21,610 nucleotides of DNA from JALZAA01 sp035938395 (lineage in GTDB: Bacteria; Actinomycetota; Acidimicrobiia; IMCC26256; JACDBD01), in contig DASZGY010000013.1 of assembly GCA_035938395.1 (NCBI GenBank), positions 1 to 21,610 on the forward strand, given 5' to 3'. The notes under the pieces are model-generated. The model searched no databases and was not told the origin of the DNA. It worked only from the letters and a program-made list of their open reading frames with translations. Made by a program: the position numbers and the translations under genes. The first letter of the stretch is position 1. Every line of letters starts with the position of its first letter. Positions 1-6,799 of the stretch are shown piece by piece.

Positions 1-2
1 TC

Positions 3-467
3 CTCGACTTCACACCCACCGGCACGCTGCCGGCGACGGTCCCACTCCTGCTCTTCTGTCTCGCGTTCGGCCTCTCGATGGACTACGAGGTCTTCCTTCT
101 CTCACGCATCAAGGAGGAACACGACCGCACCGGCGACAACACGCGATCGGTCGCCGTCGGCCTCGAACGGACGGGCCCGATCGTCACGGCCGCGGCGGTG
201 CTCATCAGCGTCGTGTTCATCGCGTTCGCGACGTCGGGCGTGTCGTTCATCAAGATCTTCGGCTTGGGACTGACGATCGCCGTGCTCATGGACGCGTTCG
301 TGATCCGGGCGACGTTGGTGCCGGCGTTCATGCGCATCGCCGGCGAGGCGAACTGGTGGGCGCCGAAATGGATGAGGCGCCTGCACGACCACATCGGGAT
401 CAGCGAAGAGGCCGAACCGGAGACCCCGGCCGAACGGCAGGTCCCGGAGCCGGCGGGATCACGATGA
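3..467 (+). CDS. MMPL/RND-type membrane transporter, C-terminal part (5' truncated by window edge)
   Basis: The reading frame is open from the window edge and ends in TGA at 465-467, so only the last 154 or so residues are present. The visible part holds the end of one membrane segment running into the MMPL hallmark FGLSMDYEVFLLSRIKEE. Two further hydrophobic segments follow (about residues 60-105 of the fragment), then a charged hydrophilic tail rich in Glu and Pro. MMPL proteins are RND-superfamily inner-membrane exporters that move lipids or hydrophobic compounds using proton flow; DY within transmembrane segments is typical of the family. The substrate cannot be told from this fragment. 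The stop codon overlaps the start of the TetR gene (ATGA), so the two are almost certainly co-transcribed, and the regulator probably controls this transporter. Confidence 0.88.
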   Translation, partial: LDFTPTGTLPATVPLLLFCLAFGLSMDYEVFLLSRIKEEHDRTGDNTRSVAVGLERTGPIVTAAAVLISVVFIAFATSGVSFIKIFGLGLTIAVLMDAFVIRATLVPAFMRIAGEANWWAPKWMRRLHDHIGISEEAEPETPAERQVPEPAGSR

Positions 468-1123
468 CGGCCGCGCGCCCGTCCGCGGTCCCCGCCCGCC
501 CCCGCGCCCGTCGCGGCGAGGGCGACAAGCTGCGCGACGACCTGCTGGCGGCGACGGAGCGGCTGATGATCGAGTCGGGCGGCGCCGACACGGTGTCGAT
601 CCGCGCGATCGCTGACGCCGTGGGTGTCACGCCACCGTCGATCTACCTGCACTTCCCCGACAAGGAAGCGCTCATCGTCGCGGTGTGCGAGCGGCACTTC
701 GAGGTCTTCGACTCGGTGATCGAGCAGGCCGGCGCCACCGTCGACGACCCGGTCGAGAGCCTCCGCCGCCGTGGACGCGCGTACGTGCGCTTCGGCCTCG
801 ACAACCCGGAGCCGTACCGCATCCTGTTCATGTCCCGGATCGGCGGCGATCGCCGGCTCGAGGCCATCACCGGCGCCGGGGGGCGCGCGTTCCAGCACCT
901 CGTCGACGCCGTGCATCGCGCCATCGAGTCCGGTGATCTCCGATCCGTCGACCCGGTGTTCGCGGCGACCGCCCTGTGGACCGCGATGCACGGCATCACG
1001 TCGCTGCTCATCTCGCTCCCGGACTTCCCGTGGCCCGACGTCGACACGCTCGTCGACCACGTCTGCGACATCCAGATCCGCGGCTTGCGCGAATCCGTTC
1101 CTCAACCCAAGGAGTCGTCATGA
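464..1123 (+). CDS. TetR/AcrR family transcriptional regulator
   Basis: A 219-residue protein. After a basic, Pro/Arg-rich leader (1-20) comes a TetR helix-turn-helix at about 26-70, ending in SIRAIADAVGVTPPSIYLHF-PDKEAL, which is the classic family signature including the YxHFxxKexL stretch. The C-terminal helices (about 95-205) would form the ligand-binding and dimerisation domain; the FMSR and MHGITSLL stretches resemble the WHG-type TetR C-terminal domain. The ATG at 464 overlaps the transporter stop by four bases, and the gene's own stop overlaps the ATG of the carotenoid oxygenase, placing it inside a three-gene operon. By family it is likely a ligand-responsive repressor of its own operon; its operator would lie upstream of the window. 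The ligand is unknown, but the neighbours suggest a hydrophobic molecule. Confidence 0.92.
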   Translation: MTAARPSAVPARPRARRGEGDKLRDDLLAATERLMIESGGADTVSIRAIADAVGVTPPSIYLHFPDKEALIVAVCERHFEVFDSVIEQAGATVDDPVESLRRRGRAYVRFGLDNPEPYRILFMSRIGGDRRLEAITGAGGRAFQHLVDAVHRAIESGDLRSVDPVFAATALWTAMHGITSLLISLPDFPWPDVDTLVDHVCDIQIRGLRESVPQPKESS

Positions 1124-2469
1124 CCACCGTCGAGAACCAGTACCTGGTCGGGAACTTCGCGCCCGTCAAGGATGAGCTCACCGTGACCGACCTCGCCGTC
1201 GAAGGCGCGATCCCGCCCGAGATCAACGGGCGCTACCTGCGCAACGGCCCCAACCCGATCGCGCCCGACCCCGCGGCGTACCACTGGTTCACCGGCGACG
1301 GCATGCTCCACGCCGTCGAGCTGCGCGACGGCAAAGCCGTCTCGTACCGGAACCGCTGGGTGCGCACCGACCAAGCGGTCGATCTGCTCGGCGAGGACCC
1401 GATCCCCGGGCAACCCGACGACGTGTTCCCGGTCGGCTCGAGCGCGGCGAACACGCACGTTGTCGCGCACGCGGGCAAGATCTTCGCCCTCGTCGAGGTG
1501 TGCCTCCCGACGCAGGTGCGACCCGACTTGTCGACCGTCGGACGCTACGACTTCGACGGCAAGCTGCGGTCCGCGATGACCGCGCATCCGAAGGTCGATC
1601 CCGTGACCGGCGAGATGCTCTTCTTCGGCTACGACCCGTTCGGTCCGCCGTGGCTCCGCTTCCACGCCGTCAACGCGGCCGGCGAGCTCGTCCGCAGCGA
1701 GGACATCGACATCCGGGGTCCCTCGATGGTGCACGACTTCGCCATCACCGAGCGCAACGTCGTGTTCCTCGACCTTCCCGTGGTGTTCGACTTCGACCTC
1801 GTCGGCAAGCGCCCGTTCCCGGCGGCGTGGACGCCCGACTACGGCGCCCGGGTCGGCGTCATGCCGCGCGACGGCGGGAACGCCGACGTGCGCTGGTTCG
1901 ACGTCGAGCTCTGCTACGTCTTCCATCCGCTCAACGCCTACGACGAGGACGGGAGCGTGGTGCTCGACGTCGCGCGGCATCCAAAGATGTTCGACACGGA
2001 CATCTACGGGCCGGCCGAGGATCCGCCGACCCTCGACCGGTGGACCATCGATCTCGACGCCGGGAAGGTCATCGAAGAGCGCCTCGACGACCGGCCCCAG
2101 GAGTTCCCACGGGTCGACGAGCGCGTCGTCGGACGGCGCCACCGTTACGGGTACGCCGCGCACTTCGGCATCGACGACCAGGGCCTCCACTTCGGCGGCT
2201 TGCTCAAGCACGACCTGCGGACCGGCTCCGTGGACGCGAGGACCTTCGGGCCGGGCACGCACGCCGGCGAGGGCGTGTTCGTCCCCGCGTCGCCGACAGC
2301 GGGCGAGGACGAGGGTTGGGTCCTCTCGATCGTGTACGACGACGCCCGGAACGCGAGCGATCTCGTGATCCTCGACGCGCGTGAGTTCGACGAGGTCGCC
2401 CGGGTGCACCTACCCCAGCGGGTCCCATTCGGCTTCCACGGCTCGTGGGTTCCGGACGGCGCGGTTTAA
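1120..2469 (+). CDS. carotenoid oxygenase family protein (carotenoid/stilbene cleavage dioxygenase)
   Basis: A 449-residue protein of the RPE65/carotenoid cleavage dioxygenase family, soluble or peripherally membrane-bound Fe(II) enzymes that split a conjugated double bond with O2. The four iron-binding histidines expected of the seven-bladed propeller are all visible: His156 (TAHPK), His205 (MVHDF), His269 (VFHPLNAY) and His440 (FGFHGSW). The N-terminal NGRYLRNGPNP and HWFTGDGMLHAV motifs are also typical. Start at 1120: AAGGAG lies five bases upstream and the ATG overlaps the TetR stop by four bases. The length is normal for bacterial members (about 450-490). The substrate could be an apocarotenoid, a stilbene such as lignostilbene, or another polyene. 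Linkage to an exporter and TetR gene suggests an inducible system, which is inference. Confidence 0.93.
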   Translation: MTTVENQYLVGNFAPVKDELTVTDLAVEGAIPPEINGRYLRNGPNPIAPDPAAYHWFTGDGMLHAVELRDGKAVSYRNRWVRTDQAVDLLGEDPIPGQPDDVFPVGSSAANTHVVAHAGKIFALVEVCLPTQVRPDLSTVGRYDFDGKLRSAMTAHPKVDPVTGEMLFFGYDPFGPPWLRFHAVNAAGELVRSEDIDIRGPSMVHDFAITERNVVFLDLPVVFDFDLVGKRPFPAAWTPDYGARVGVMPRDGGNADVRWFDVELCYVFHPLNAYDEDGSVVLDVARHPKMFDTDIYGPAEDPPTLDRWTIDLDAGKVIEERLDDRPQEFPRVDERVVGRRHRYGYAAHFGIDDQGLHFGGLLKHDLRTGSVDARTFGPGTHAGEGVFVPASPTAGEDEGWVLSIVYDDARNASDLVILDAREFDEVARVHLPQRVPFGFHGSWVPDGAV

Positions 2470-2506
2470 CGGATCACGTCACCGACGCGTTTCTCGTAGC
2501 GGCCAG

Positions 2507-2553
2507 TTCGTTGGTCCTTGAGCGTCGAATATCGACGGTCATGGACCAATGAA
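2507..2553. terminator. long imperfect hairpin, probable bidirectional terminator
   Basis: Nested arms fold onto each other: TTCGTTGGTCC (2507-2517) pairs with GGACCAATGAA (2543-2553) with one G-U pair. After a one-base mismatch TGA pairs with TCA, and after another mismatch CGTCGA (2523-2528) pairs with TCGACG (2532-2537) around a three-base loop. It sits between the carotenoid oxygenase (+) and the etf operon (-), which converge here. There is no T-tract on either side, as is common for terminators in high-GC actinobacteria. Confidence 0.7.
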
Positions 2554-2569
2554 GCGCGACAAGCCTCGC

Positions 2570-2866
2570 TTACAGCTTCGACTTGGCGATGCAGATGGCC
2601 AGGTGAGCTTCCAGCACGGCGTCGCGCGTGGCGCCCGAAACGCCGGTGTCGGCTTCTGCAGCCACCTTCGCGCTATCGCCGGCTTGCTCGAGCTCGATGA
2701 CCGCGGCCCGCTCGTCGTCGGCTGCTGCGGCCTTCTGGGCCTTCTTGGCGAACTCGCTCACGACCGCGGTGAGCACCGGAGACGAACCGCCGTCGTCACG
2801 AACGGCGACGACGGCATCGTCGACCTTCGTTCGGACCTCACGGAGCCGTTCCCCCGTCGTCGTCAC
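2570..2866 (-). CDS. small hypothetical protein, last gene of the etfBA operon
   Basis: A 98-residue protein starting at GTG (2864-2866), three bases after the etfA stop, so it is translationally close to etfA and almost certainly part of the same transcript. A GAAGG stretch near the end of etfA can serve as ribosome binding site. The sequence is rich in Ala, Glu, Lys and Asp with no signal peptide or membrane segment. It reads as mostly helical: about 4-24, 30-50 (VLTAVVSEFAKKAQKAAAAD), 52-72 and 80-97. I do not recognise a family. Codon use matches its neighbours. A role with the electron transfer flavoprotein, or simply in the same metabolism, is suggested only by position. Confidence 0.72.
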   Translation of the reverse strand: MTTTGERLREVRTKVDDAVVAVRDDGGSSPVLTAVVSEFAKKAQKAAAADDERAAVIELEQAGDSAKVAAEADTGVSGATRDAVLEAHLAICIAKSKL

Positions 2867-2869
2867 GAG

Positions 2870-3838
2870 CTACGCCTTCGCCTTCAGCGCCTCGATGAGC
2901 TTCGGCACCACCTTCGACGCGTCGCCCACGACCCCGAGGTCGGACACGCCGAAGATCGGCGCCTCCGGGTCCTTGTTGATGGCGATGATGTTGTCCGAGC
3001 CCTTCATGCCGACCATGTGCTGCGTCGCGCCCGAGATCCCGATCGCGATGTACACCTTGGGCTTCACGGTCTTGCCCGTCTGACCGACCTGCTTCGAGTA
3101 CGGCACCCAGCCGGCGTCGACGATGGCGCGTGACGCGCCCGACGCGCCCTTGAGCACCTTCGCCAGCTCCTCGACCAGCGGCTCGTACGCCTCGGCACTG
3201 CCGAGCCCACGGCCACCGGAGACGACGACGTCGGCGTCCTCGAGCTTGGGTCCCTCCTGCTCCTCGACGTGGTGGTCGAGCACCTGCGCTTCGGCGGCGC
3301 GCCCGGCGTCGACGCTGTCGACCTTCACGACCTCGGCCGCGCCCCCGCCGCTGGGCTCGGGTGCGAACGACTTCGGCCGGATGCCGGCGAGGTAGGGCTT
3401 CTCACCCGCGAAGGCCGTGGTCACGATCGTGTTGCCGCCGAACACCGCCGTGCTCACGGCGACGGTGTCGCCGTCGACCTCCACGCCGTTGCCGTTGGTC
3501 AGCACCGGCCGGTCGAGCTTCACCGAGAGCCGGCCCATCGCGTCGCGCCCGTCGTAGCTCTGCGCGAAGAGAATCAGGTCCGGCTGCTCGTCGGCGACGA
3601 GCTTGGCGAGCAGCGCGCCTCCGATCACTCCGCTGAGCGACGAGCCGTGGTCGACCGCGTGGATCTTCGTCGCGCCGTACTCGCCGAGCTGGGGGGCGAT
3701 CGTGTCGGCGTCCGCGCCCGAGTACACCGCCTCGACTGTCTCGCCGATCTCGCGCGCTTTGGTGAGCAGCTCGAGCGTCGCCGAGGTCGCCTTGCCGTCC
3801 TCACCCTCGGCGTAGACCCATACCTTCGGAAGGGGCAT
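2870..3838 (-). CDS. etfA: electron transfer flavoprotein alpha subunit
   Basis: 322 residues, the usual length. EtfA binds FAD and, with EtfB, carries electrons from acyl-CoA dehydrogenases to a membrane quinone reductase. The N-terminal half (1-190) is the adenine-nucleotide-hydrolase-like domain. The C-terminal FAD domain (about 197-320) shows SGGRGLGS (207-214), GASRAIVDAGWVP (234-246), QVGQTGKTVKPKVYIAIGISG (250-270) and AINKDPEAPIF (286-296), all family hallmarks. The ATG at 3836-3838 is preceded by GAGG nine bases upstream, 13 bases after the etfB stop. The acyl-CoA dehydrogenase at 6800 is a plausible electron donor. Confidence 0.97.
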   Translation of the reverse strand: MPLPKVWVYAEGEDGKATSATLELLTKAREIGETVEAVYSGADADTIAPQLGEYGATKIHAVDHGSSLSGVIGGALLAKLVADEQPDLILFAQSYDGRDAMGRLSVKLDRPVLTNGNGVEVDGDTVAVSTAVFGGNTIVTTAFAGEKPYLAGIRPKSFAPEPSGGGAAEVVKVDSVDAGRAAEAQVLDHHVEEQEGPKLEDADVVVSGGRGLGSAEAYEPLVEELAKVLKGASGASRAIVDAGWVPYSKQVGQTGKTVKPKVYIAIGISGATQHMVGMKGSDNIIAINKDPEAPIFGVSDLGVVGDASKVVPKLIEALKAKA

Positions 3839-3851
3839 CTGCAGTGGCCTC

Positions 3852-4634
3852 CTAGATGACCTTGAGCTGCTCGAGGAAGGCGACGATCCGTTCGTGTGCG
3901 TCGCCTTCGTCCTCGATCTTCTCGCCCGCCTGGCGTTCGGGCGCGGCCTCGATCGACGTGATCTGCTGGCGGGCGCCCTTCCAGCCGACCTCGTCCTCGG
4001 ACAAGCCGAGGTCGGCGGCCTTGGCGTTGTCGACGGGCTTGTTCTTGGCCGCCATGATCCCCTTGAAGGACGGGTACCTCGGTTCGACGACGCCGGCGGT
4101 GACGCTGACGACGGCGGGGAGCGACGCCTCGACGATGTCGTAGCCCGCCTCGGTCTGGCGCTGGATCTTCACCTTGCCGTCGGCCGTCTCGATCTGCTTC
4201 GCGAAGGTGAGCGAGGGCCAGCCGAGCAGCTCGGCGACCTGCTGCGGGACCGTGCCGGTGTAGCCGTCGGTCGACTCGGTGGCCGTGAGCACGAGGTCCA
4301 TCTCGCCCGCGCGCTCGACCGACTTCGCGATCACCTTGGCCGTCGACAGCGCGTCGGAGCCTTGGAGGACCGGGTCGGACACGAGGACGGCCTTGGCGGC
4401 GCCCATGGCGAGAGCGGTGCGCAGCCCCGACACCTCGTCGTTGGGGGCCATCGAGATCAGCGTGACCTCGCCGCCCCCGGCGGCGTCGACGAGCTGGAGG
4501 GCCATCTCGACGCCGTAGGCGTCGGAGTCGTCGAGGATCAGCTTGCCCTCGCGCTTGAGCGTCTTGGTCTCGGGATCCAGCTCACCCGGCGTCGCCGGGT
4601 CGGGGATCTGCTTCACGCAGACAGCGATGTTCAT
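3852..4634 (-). CDS. etfB: electron transfer flavoprotein beta subunit
   Basis: 260 residues, typical for EtfB, the AMP-binding partner of EtfA. It begins MNIAVCVKQIPDP, the standard EtfB opening. It continues with the LDDSDAYGVEMALQL stretch, the SMAPNDEVSGLRTALAMGA nucleotide-binding region and the family signature around VEPRYPSFKGIMAAKNKP. The start at 4634 is chosen because it matches the family N-terminus and has AGGAG five bases upstream. An in-frame extension to 4742 would run across the divergent promoter region and adds non-homologous Pro/Arg-rich sequence. First gene of the etfB-etfA-small ORF operon, divergent from the flavoprotein gene at 4742. No convincing -10 box was found for it. 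Confidence 0.96.
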   Translation of the reverse strand: MNIAVCVKQIPDPATPGELDPETKTLKREGKLILDDSDAYGVEMALQLVDAAGGGEVTLISMAPNDEVSGLRTALAMGAAKAVLVSDPVLQGSDALSTAKVIAKSVERAGEMDLVLTATESTDGYTGTVPQQVAELLGWPSLTFAKQIETADGKVKIQRQTEAGYDIVEASLPAVVSVTAGVVEPRYPSFKGIMAAKNKPVDNAKAADLGLSEDEVGWKGARQQITSIEAAPERQAGEKIEDEGDAHERIVAFLEQLKVI

Positions 4635-4727
4635 ACCACTCCTGTTTGCCCAGAAAGGCCGTCGGTGATTCTGGCCCGCCGGGGGCGCCCACGTCGAAGC
4701 GATCGGATCGGCCGCCGAGGTCGGCAG

Positions 4728-4733
4728 TACCGT
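4728..4733 (+). promoter_or_regulatory. TACCGT -10 box, near-leaderless promoter of the gene at 4742
   Basis: TACCGT is followed by eight bases and then the ATG. There is no Shine-Dalgarno sequence before the start, so the mRNA probably begins at or within two bases of the start codon. The same layout recurs at least nine more times in the window. Confidence 0.6.
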
Positions 4734-4741
4734 CGGACGCA

Positions 4742-5956
4742 ATGGCGACGGCGGTCGATGTCCTCGTTGTGGGTGCCGGGCCCGCAGGTGCAGCCGCCGG
4801 CCTGGCTGCCCGGCGACGGGGCCTCGACGTCCTGGTCGTCGACAAGGCCTCGTTCCCGCGCGACAAGACCTGCGGGGACGGCCTCACGACCGCGGCCCTG
4901 CGCCTCATCGAGCAGCTCGGCGTGGACCTGCGCCCTCTCCCCGGCTACATGGCCGTCCGCGAGACCGTCCTCGTCGGGCCGGACGGCCGCCGCGTCTCAC
5001 TCCCGCTGGCGACCGACGGCGATCACGCCGCAGTCGTGCCACGCGTCGAGCTCGACGCCGCCATCGTCGACACCGCCCGGGAGGCCGGGGTCGAGGTGCG
5101 CGACGGCGTTGCCGTCAGCGGAATCGACACGAACGGCGACGGCGAGGCCGTCACGGCCACGACGGCCGAGGGTGACTCGGTACGGGCGCGCTTTCTCATC
5201 GCGGCCGACGGCCACTACTCCTTTGTGCGGCGCTGCCTGCGACCCCCGGCCCCACCCGAGCTCGGCACGTGGCACGCCTTCCGCCAGTACTTCCGCGGCG
5301 TCGACGACCCGCGGCTCTACGTGCTCTTCGAGGCCGACCTGCTCCCCGGGTACGCCTGGGTGTTCCCGCTGCCCGAAGGGCGCGCGAACGTCGGGTTCGG
5401 CGTGCTGCGCCGTCCGGGCATGTCCGGCAAGGAGCTCAACGCGCGCTGGCGGGAGCTGCTCGAGCGTCCGAGCGTGCGGACGGTGCTCGGGCCGGACGCC
5501 GAGCCCGAGGCGACGCACCGCGCCTGGCCGATCCCCGCTTCGTTCCAGTACGACGCGCTCACTGACGGGCGCGTGCTGTACATCGGGGACGCCGCGAACG
5601 TGGTCGACCCGCTGACGGGCGAAGGGATCGCGCAAGCGATCGAGACGGCACTGGTCGCGGTCGAGGCGATCGCGACGGGTGACCCCGCGGGCGCCGGACG
5701 TCGATACACGGAAGGCGTACGCCGCGCGCTCGGGCGCGACCTGCATTTCGCGGCCGCGCTCCAGCGGGTGCTCCGCTCGCGCCGCGGCGCCGCGTTGGCG
5801 GTGCGCACCGCCGGGTTGACGCCGTGGACGCGTCGCCACTTCGCCCGCTGGATGTTCGAGGTGTATCCGCGCGCGTTGCTGCTGACGCCCGACCGGTGGC
5901 GGCGCGGCATGTTCTCCGGCGGAGGCGCGTACTCGGGCTCGGCCGAACCCGTCTGA
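4742..5956 (+). CDS. geranylgeranyl reductase family FAD-dependent oxidoreductase
   Basis: 404 residues. The N-terminal Rossmann motif is VVGAGPAGAAAG (9-20), followed by TCGDG (43-47), the LIAADGHYSFVR stretch (152-163) and the second FAD motif YIGDAANVVDPLTGEGI (280-296). This arrangement is that of the geranylgeranyl reductase/FixC family (COG0644). Members reduce isoprenoid double bonds in archaeal lipids, chlorophyll side chains or menaquinone (MenJ in mycobacteria), or pass ETF electrons to quinone. No membrane segment is evident, though a C-terminal amphipathic part (about 365-392, Trp/Arg/Leu rich) could touch the membrane. It is divergent from etfBA with a 107-base gap, so a functional link with ETF is attractive but unproven. 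The start is supported by the leaderless -10 box and by the motif beginning right after it. Confidence 0.9.
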   Translation: MATAVDVLVVGAGPAGAAAGLAARRRGLDVLVVDKASFPRDKTCGDGLTTAALRLIEQLGVDLRPLPGYMAVRETVLVGPDGRRVSLPLATDGDHAAVVPRVELDAAIVDTAREAGVEVRDGVAVSGIDTNGDGEAVTATTAEGDSVRARFLIAADGHYSFVRRCLRPPAPPELGTWHAFRQYFRGVDDPRLYVLFEADLLPGYAWVFPLPEGRANVGFGVLRRPGMSGKELNARWRELLERPSVRTVLGPDAEPEATHRAWPIPASFQYDALTDGRVLYIGDAANVVDPLTGEGIAQAIETALVAVEAIATGDPAGAGRRYTEGVRRALGRDLHFAAALQRVLRSRRGAALAVRTAGLTPWTRRHFARWMFEVYPRALLLTPDRWRRGMFSGGGAYSGSAEPV

Positions 5957-5973
5957 TCGCACGCGGCCGCCGG

Positions 5974-5979
5974 TACGGT
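5974..5979 (+). promoter_or_regulatory. TACGGT -10 box, near-leaderless promoter of the GNAT gene
   Basis: TACGGT is followed by eight bases and then the ATG at 5988, exactly the spacing seen before the gene at 4742. No ribosome binding site is visible. It lies just after the upstream stop codon, so this gene probably has its own transcript. Confidence 0.6.
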
Positions 5980-5987
5980 GGACGCCG

Positions 5988-6767
5988 ATGACGCGTCTGG
6001 GAACCGAGACGGTCCGCCTCATCGACGAGCTCACCGCCAACGCGACCGCGGCCACCACCGTGCAGCTCGTTGACGGGTGGCTGCTGCGCGCCGCGCCCGA
6101 GTACCCGTTCCGACGATGCAACTCGGCGCTCCCCTACGGCGGTGACCGCGCCGGTCTCGAGGCGCGCATCGACATGGTCGAGGACTTCTATCGCGAGCGC
6201 GATCTCCCGGCACGCTTCCAGATGAGCCCGGCGGTGCTCCCCGTCGGGCTCGACGACACGCTCGAGACCCGCGGCTACGAGATCGAGGAGCCGACGCTCG
6301 TGCTGGTGGCCGACACGCCGCGCGTCATCGCGCAGACCATGCGAGCCGAAGCACCCGAGATCACGTTCGGCGAGGGGATCGACGAGTTCTGGGTGGCCGA
6401 GTACGCGTCGGCGTTCGGAGACGACGACACCGCGCGCGACCGGCTCCGCGCGTATGCCCACCTCCTGCGCCGTCTCGGCCCCGCCGTCGGCACGGCGGTC
6501 CTTCCGGTCGACGAGATGCCCGCTGCGGTCGGCCTGGGCGTGCTCGAACGCGGCTGGACGGGCGTGTTCGCGATGGGGACGCGGCGGGAAGCTCGGCGCC
6601 GCGGCGCCGCCACGTCCGTCCTGCACGCGCTGGCGCGATGGGGGCACAGCCGAGGTGCCGCTCGGATGTACCTCCAAGTCGAGGCGACGAACGACGGGGC
6701 CCGCCAGCTGTACACGCGTGCCGGCTTCGAGACGGCGTACCGATACCACTACCGCACGTCCGCTTGA
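5988..6767 (+). CDS. GNAT family N-acetyltransferase
   Basis: 259 residues. The C-terminal half (about 125-255) is a GNAT domain. The acetyl-CoA pyrophosphate loop is visible as MGTRREARRRGAATSVLHAL (196-215), and the last conserved strand and helix as YLQVEATNDGARQLYTRAGFE (228-248), ending in the common GF(E)xxYRYHYR tail. The N-terminal half (about 20-110) contains GWLLRAAPEYPFRRCNSA. This resembles the N-terminal lobe of a subgroup of actinobacterial GNAT proteins with two GNAT-like lobes, in which only the C-terminal lobe keeps the acetyl-CoA loop. The acceptor (amine, protein lysine or small molecule) is unknown. The TGA stop lies inside the inverted repeat that precedes the acyl-CoA dehydrogenase. 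Confidence 0.88.
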   Translation: MTRLGTETVRLIDELTANATAATTVQLVDGWLLRAAPEYPFRRCNSALPYGGDRAGLEARIDMVEDFYRERDLPARFQMSPAVLPVGLDDTLETRGYEIEEPTLVLVADTPRVIAQTMRAEAPEITFGEGIDEFWVAEYASAFGDDDTARDRLRAYAHLLRRLGPAVGTAVLPVDEMPAAVGLGVLERGWTGVFAMGTRREARRRGAATSVLHALARWGHSRGAARMYLQVEATNDGARQLYTRAGFETAYRYHYRTSA

Positions 6768-6782
6768 CCGTCCGGTCAAGCG
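6761..6782. promoter_or_regulatory. 22-bp perfect inverted repeat, candidate TetR-type operator
   Basis: Two perfect 10-base arms around a two-base TC centre; the core reads TTGACCGTCCGGTCAA (6764-6779). The near-absent loop favours binding by a homodimeric repressor over an RNA hairpin. It covers the GNAT stop codon and ends 17 bases before the acyl-CoA dehydrogenase start. It also contains the best -35 candidate (TTGACC, 6764-6769), so a bound protein would block transcription. The regulator is not identified; its gene may lie elsewhere. Confidence 0.72.
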
Positions 6783-6793
6783 ACGGGAACACT
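6764..6793 (+). promoter_or_regulatory. probable promoter of the acyl-CoA dehydrogenase gene, overlapping the operator
   Basis: TTGACC (6764-6769) could be the -35 box and AACACT (6788-6793) a weak -10 box at an 18-base spacing. AACACT is followed by six bases and then the ATG at 6800, matching the leaderless spacing used elsewhere here. The -10 departs from TANNNT at its first base. Confidence 0.45.
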
Positions 6794-6799
6794 GCTCGC

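Noticed and set aside
976..1119. Upstream extension of the carotenoid oxygenase to an earlier ATG at 976
   Set aside because: It would overlap the TetR gene by nearly 150 bases and adds an Arg-rich leader. ATG 1120 has an AAGGAG site at proper spacing and the usual family N-terminus.
3894..5615. A 573-codon open frame on the plus strand across etfB and the flavoprotein gene
   Set aside because: It is antisense to etfB and out of frame with the flavoprotein gene, both of which have complete family motifs. Its own translation is compositionally skewed and motif-free.
6761..6782. Reading the 22-bp dyad as a terminator for the GNAT gene
   Set aside because: A two-base centre forces a strained loop, no T-tract follows, and it overlaps the promoter of the next gene. 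An operator is the simpler explanation, though termination cannot be fully excluded.
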